Assembly (NCBI GenBank): GCA_966250015.1
Contig: CBINFS010000021.1
Coordinates: 1 to 64,000 of the forward strand
Direction of reading: 5' to 3'
Origin: CBINFS01 sp966250015
Lineage (GTDB): Bacteria; Bacteroidota; Rhodothermia; Rhodothermales; DASSAV01
Length of the DNA stretch: 64,000 bases
The notes under the pieces are model-generated. The model was not told the DNA's origin. It worked only from the letters and a program-made list of their open reading frames with translations, and searched no databases. Positions 62,915 to 64,000 of this stretch are shown here, in pieces; within the stretch, counting starts at the first letter, position 1; every line of letters starts with the position of its first letter. The translations under genes and the position numbers were made by a program.

Positions 62915-64000
62915 CTAGAATTGCGTTGAGTTTTCAACTGCTGTACGAAGCCTTACAGAGGCTGAAAATATCTTTTCTTCAAGGTTTCTTGCAAATGGCA
63001 CCGGTATATCCTCTCCTGCTACGCGCATCGGAGGGGCATCGAGGCTAGCGAAGGCTTCTTCCGTAATCGTTGCGGCTATCTCACCGCCGAATCCACCCGT
63101 TCGCGGGCTTTCGTGAAGCACGATCAGCCTCCCGGTTTTCTCAACCGACCGAAGCACTGTTTCCTTGTCCCATGGAATCAGGGTTCTCAGGTCGACGACC
63201 TCGATGGACACCCCTCTGGTCTGAAAGTACTCGGCTTCTTCGAGCGCCCAGTGCACACCAAGTCCCCACGTTACTATCGTAAGATCTGATCCTGGCCGCT
63301 TGATTTCCGCCACACCAAATTCGATTGATACGGGGTCATCGGGTACGGGACCCTTGATGGACCGATATAGCTTCTTGTGCTCGAAAAACAGGACCGGGTT
63401 CGGTTCGGCGATGGCCGCAAGCAGTAGTCCCTTCGCTTCGGCTGGTGACGAAGGCACGACCACCTTTAACCCCGGGACGTGGCAAAACCAGGCTTCCATC
63501 GACTGGGAGTGGAACGGACCGGCGCCTATGTGTCCCCCATACGGCAGCCGGATCGTTACGTTGAGAGGTGCTCCCCAACGGTAATGCGTCGGAGCGAGGT
63601 TATTGACGACCTGGTTGAAGGCGCACGACACAAAGTCGGCGTACTGCATTTCGACGACGGGCTTGAAGAATTCGAGTGCGAGCCCCATTGCTGCCCCGAC
63701 GACGGCACTTTCCATAATCGGGGTGTTCCTCACCCGGTCACGTCCAAACTGCTCGATGAAGCCTTCCGTTACCTTGAATACGCCTCCATATTCTGCAATG
63801 TCCTGCCCCATCAGCAGCACGCGGTCGTCGCTTTCCATCGCCTGACGCAGCCCGTCACGGATAGCATCGACAAAACGCTTTTCCGTGAAGCCCGATGTCT
63901 CGTGATAACGTAAGATCGGAGAGGGTGCAAAAACGGCAGAACGTTCCGTTTCTACCGTTCCTGTCACCTCTGGTAGTGTGAGTGCTCGTTCCGCTGCCTC
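62915..64000 (-). CDS. 2-oxoacid dehydrogenase E1, beta part of a likely alpha/beta fusion (partial)
   Basis: The frame runs from the stop at 62915 to the window edge without a stop, so the N terminus is missing. The visible part is the complete E1-beta transketolase-like domain: FTEKRFVDAIRDGLRQAM, DDRVLLMGQDIAEYGGVF, FGRDRVRNTPIMESA, then the C-terminal TGRLIVLHESPRTGGFGGEIAATI. Upstream of it, with no ATG at the domain boundary, lies a charged linker (EAAERALTLPE-VTGTVETERS) as in fused E1 alpha-beta enzymes of Bacteroidota. With thiamine diphosphate it decarboxylates pyruvate or branched-chain 2-oxo acids for the E2 lipoyl arm. A GTG at 63967 cannot be excluded as a start for a separate beta subunit. 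Confidence 0.85.
   Translation of the reverse strand, partial: EAAERALTLPEVTGTVETERSAVFAPSPILRYHETSGFTEKRFVDAIRDGLRQAMESDDRVLLMGQDIAEYGGVFKVTEGFIEQFGRDRVRNTPIMESAVVGAAMGLALEFFKPVVEMQYADFVSCAFNQVVNNLAPTHYRWGAPLNVTIRLPYGGHIGAGPFHSQSMEAWFCHVPGLKVVVPSSPAEAKGLLLAAIAEPNPVLFFEHKKLYRSIKGPVPDDPVSIEFGVAEIKRPGSDLTIVTWGLGVHWALEEAEYFQTRGVSIEVVDLRTLIPWDKETVLRSVEKTGRLIVLHESPRTGGFGGEIAATITEEAFASLDAPPMRVAGEDIPVPFARNLEEKIFSASVRLRTAVENSTQF

Noticed and set aside
1..64000. CRISPR arrays, rRNA, transposase or prophage genes
   Set aside because: I saw no regularly spaced repeats, no rRNA signature and no recognisable mobile-element protein.

Overview
The window looks like an ordinary chromosomal segment of a member of the Bacteroidota or a close relative, possibly Rhodothermota or Balneolota. 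Several lines point that way. There is a GWxTD-motif lipoprotein, a DUF4835/PorD-type protein and a PorV-like barrel. There are two S46 dipeptidyl-peptidases, a GatB without the zinc cysteines, and what appears to be a fused E1 alpha/beta dehydrogenase. Four genes carry a perfect TAnnTTTG minus-7 box 20 to 40 nt before the start codon, and only some genes have Shine-Dalgarno sequences. Base composition is even. I see no insertion sequence, prophage, CRISPR array or rRNA.

Layout. 0.2-16 kb: a Gph-like phosphatase, an MFS transporter, an S9 peptidase, a 2-hydroxyacid dehydrogenase, a cold-shock protein, an NHL propeller, purD, an outer-membrane barrel, a polysaccharide deacetylase, a lipid kinase, a gamma-carbonic anhydrase-like protein and mutS. 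A PH-like membrane protein and a trimmed phosphoglycerate-mutase-like metalloenzyme follow. 16-27 kb: two tandem S46 lipoproteins, tRNA-Leu(UAG), an orphan Phd/YefM antitoxin, a PorD-like protein, a PorV-like barrel overlapping a ComEA-type helix-hairpin-helix/barrel gene, and tRNA-Ser(CGA). 27-39 kb: a long minus-strand run with alaS, a 3-methyladenine glycosylase, thiolase, a DUF255 protein, and a hemA-hemC-hemD-glycerate kinase operon. 39-51 kb: M24 and M3 peptidases, a DUF819 membrane protein, an HTH protein, OsmC, a large GH3/beta-lactamase fusion, an FmdB-like protein and the GWxTD protein. 51-64 kb: tpiA, a thioredoxin-fold lipoprotein, gatB, bcp, rsmB, a GH18-like lipoprotein, uvrC, spmA/spmB homologues, a stand-alone CBM48 protein with a LacI-type operator, and the start of a ketoacid dehydrogenase E1 gene cut by the window edge.

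How the genes work together. The clearest functional unit is tetrapyrrole synthesis (hemA, hemC, hemD). Peptide use is another theme: S9, two S46, M24 and M3 peptidases, the S46 pair carrying the Ser/Gly residues that separate DPP11 from DPP7. Envelope functions recur as signal-peptide and lipobox proteins and beta-barrels. DNA maintenance is represented by mutS, uvrC and the alkyladenine glycosylase.

No clearly new multi-gene defence or biosynthetic system is visible. The observations most worth checking are the recurring loss of catalytic or metal-binding residues in otherwise intact proteins (GH3 domain, thioredoxin-like lipoprotein, FmdB-like protein), the HhH/barrel plus PorV-like pair, the S46 tandem, and the operator region upstream of the CBM48 gene.
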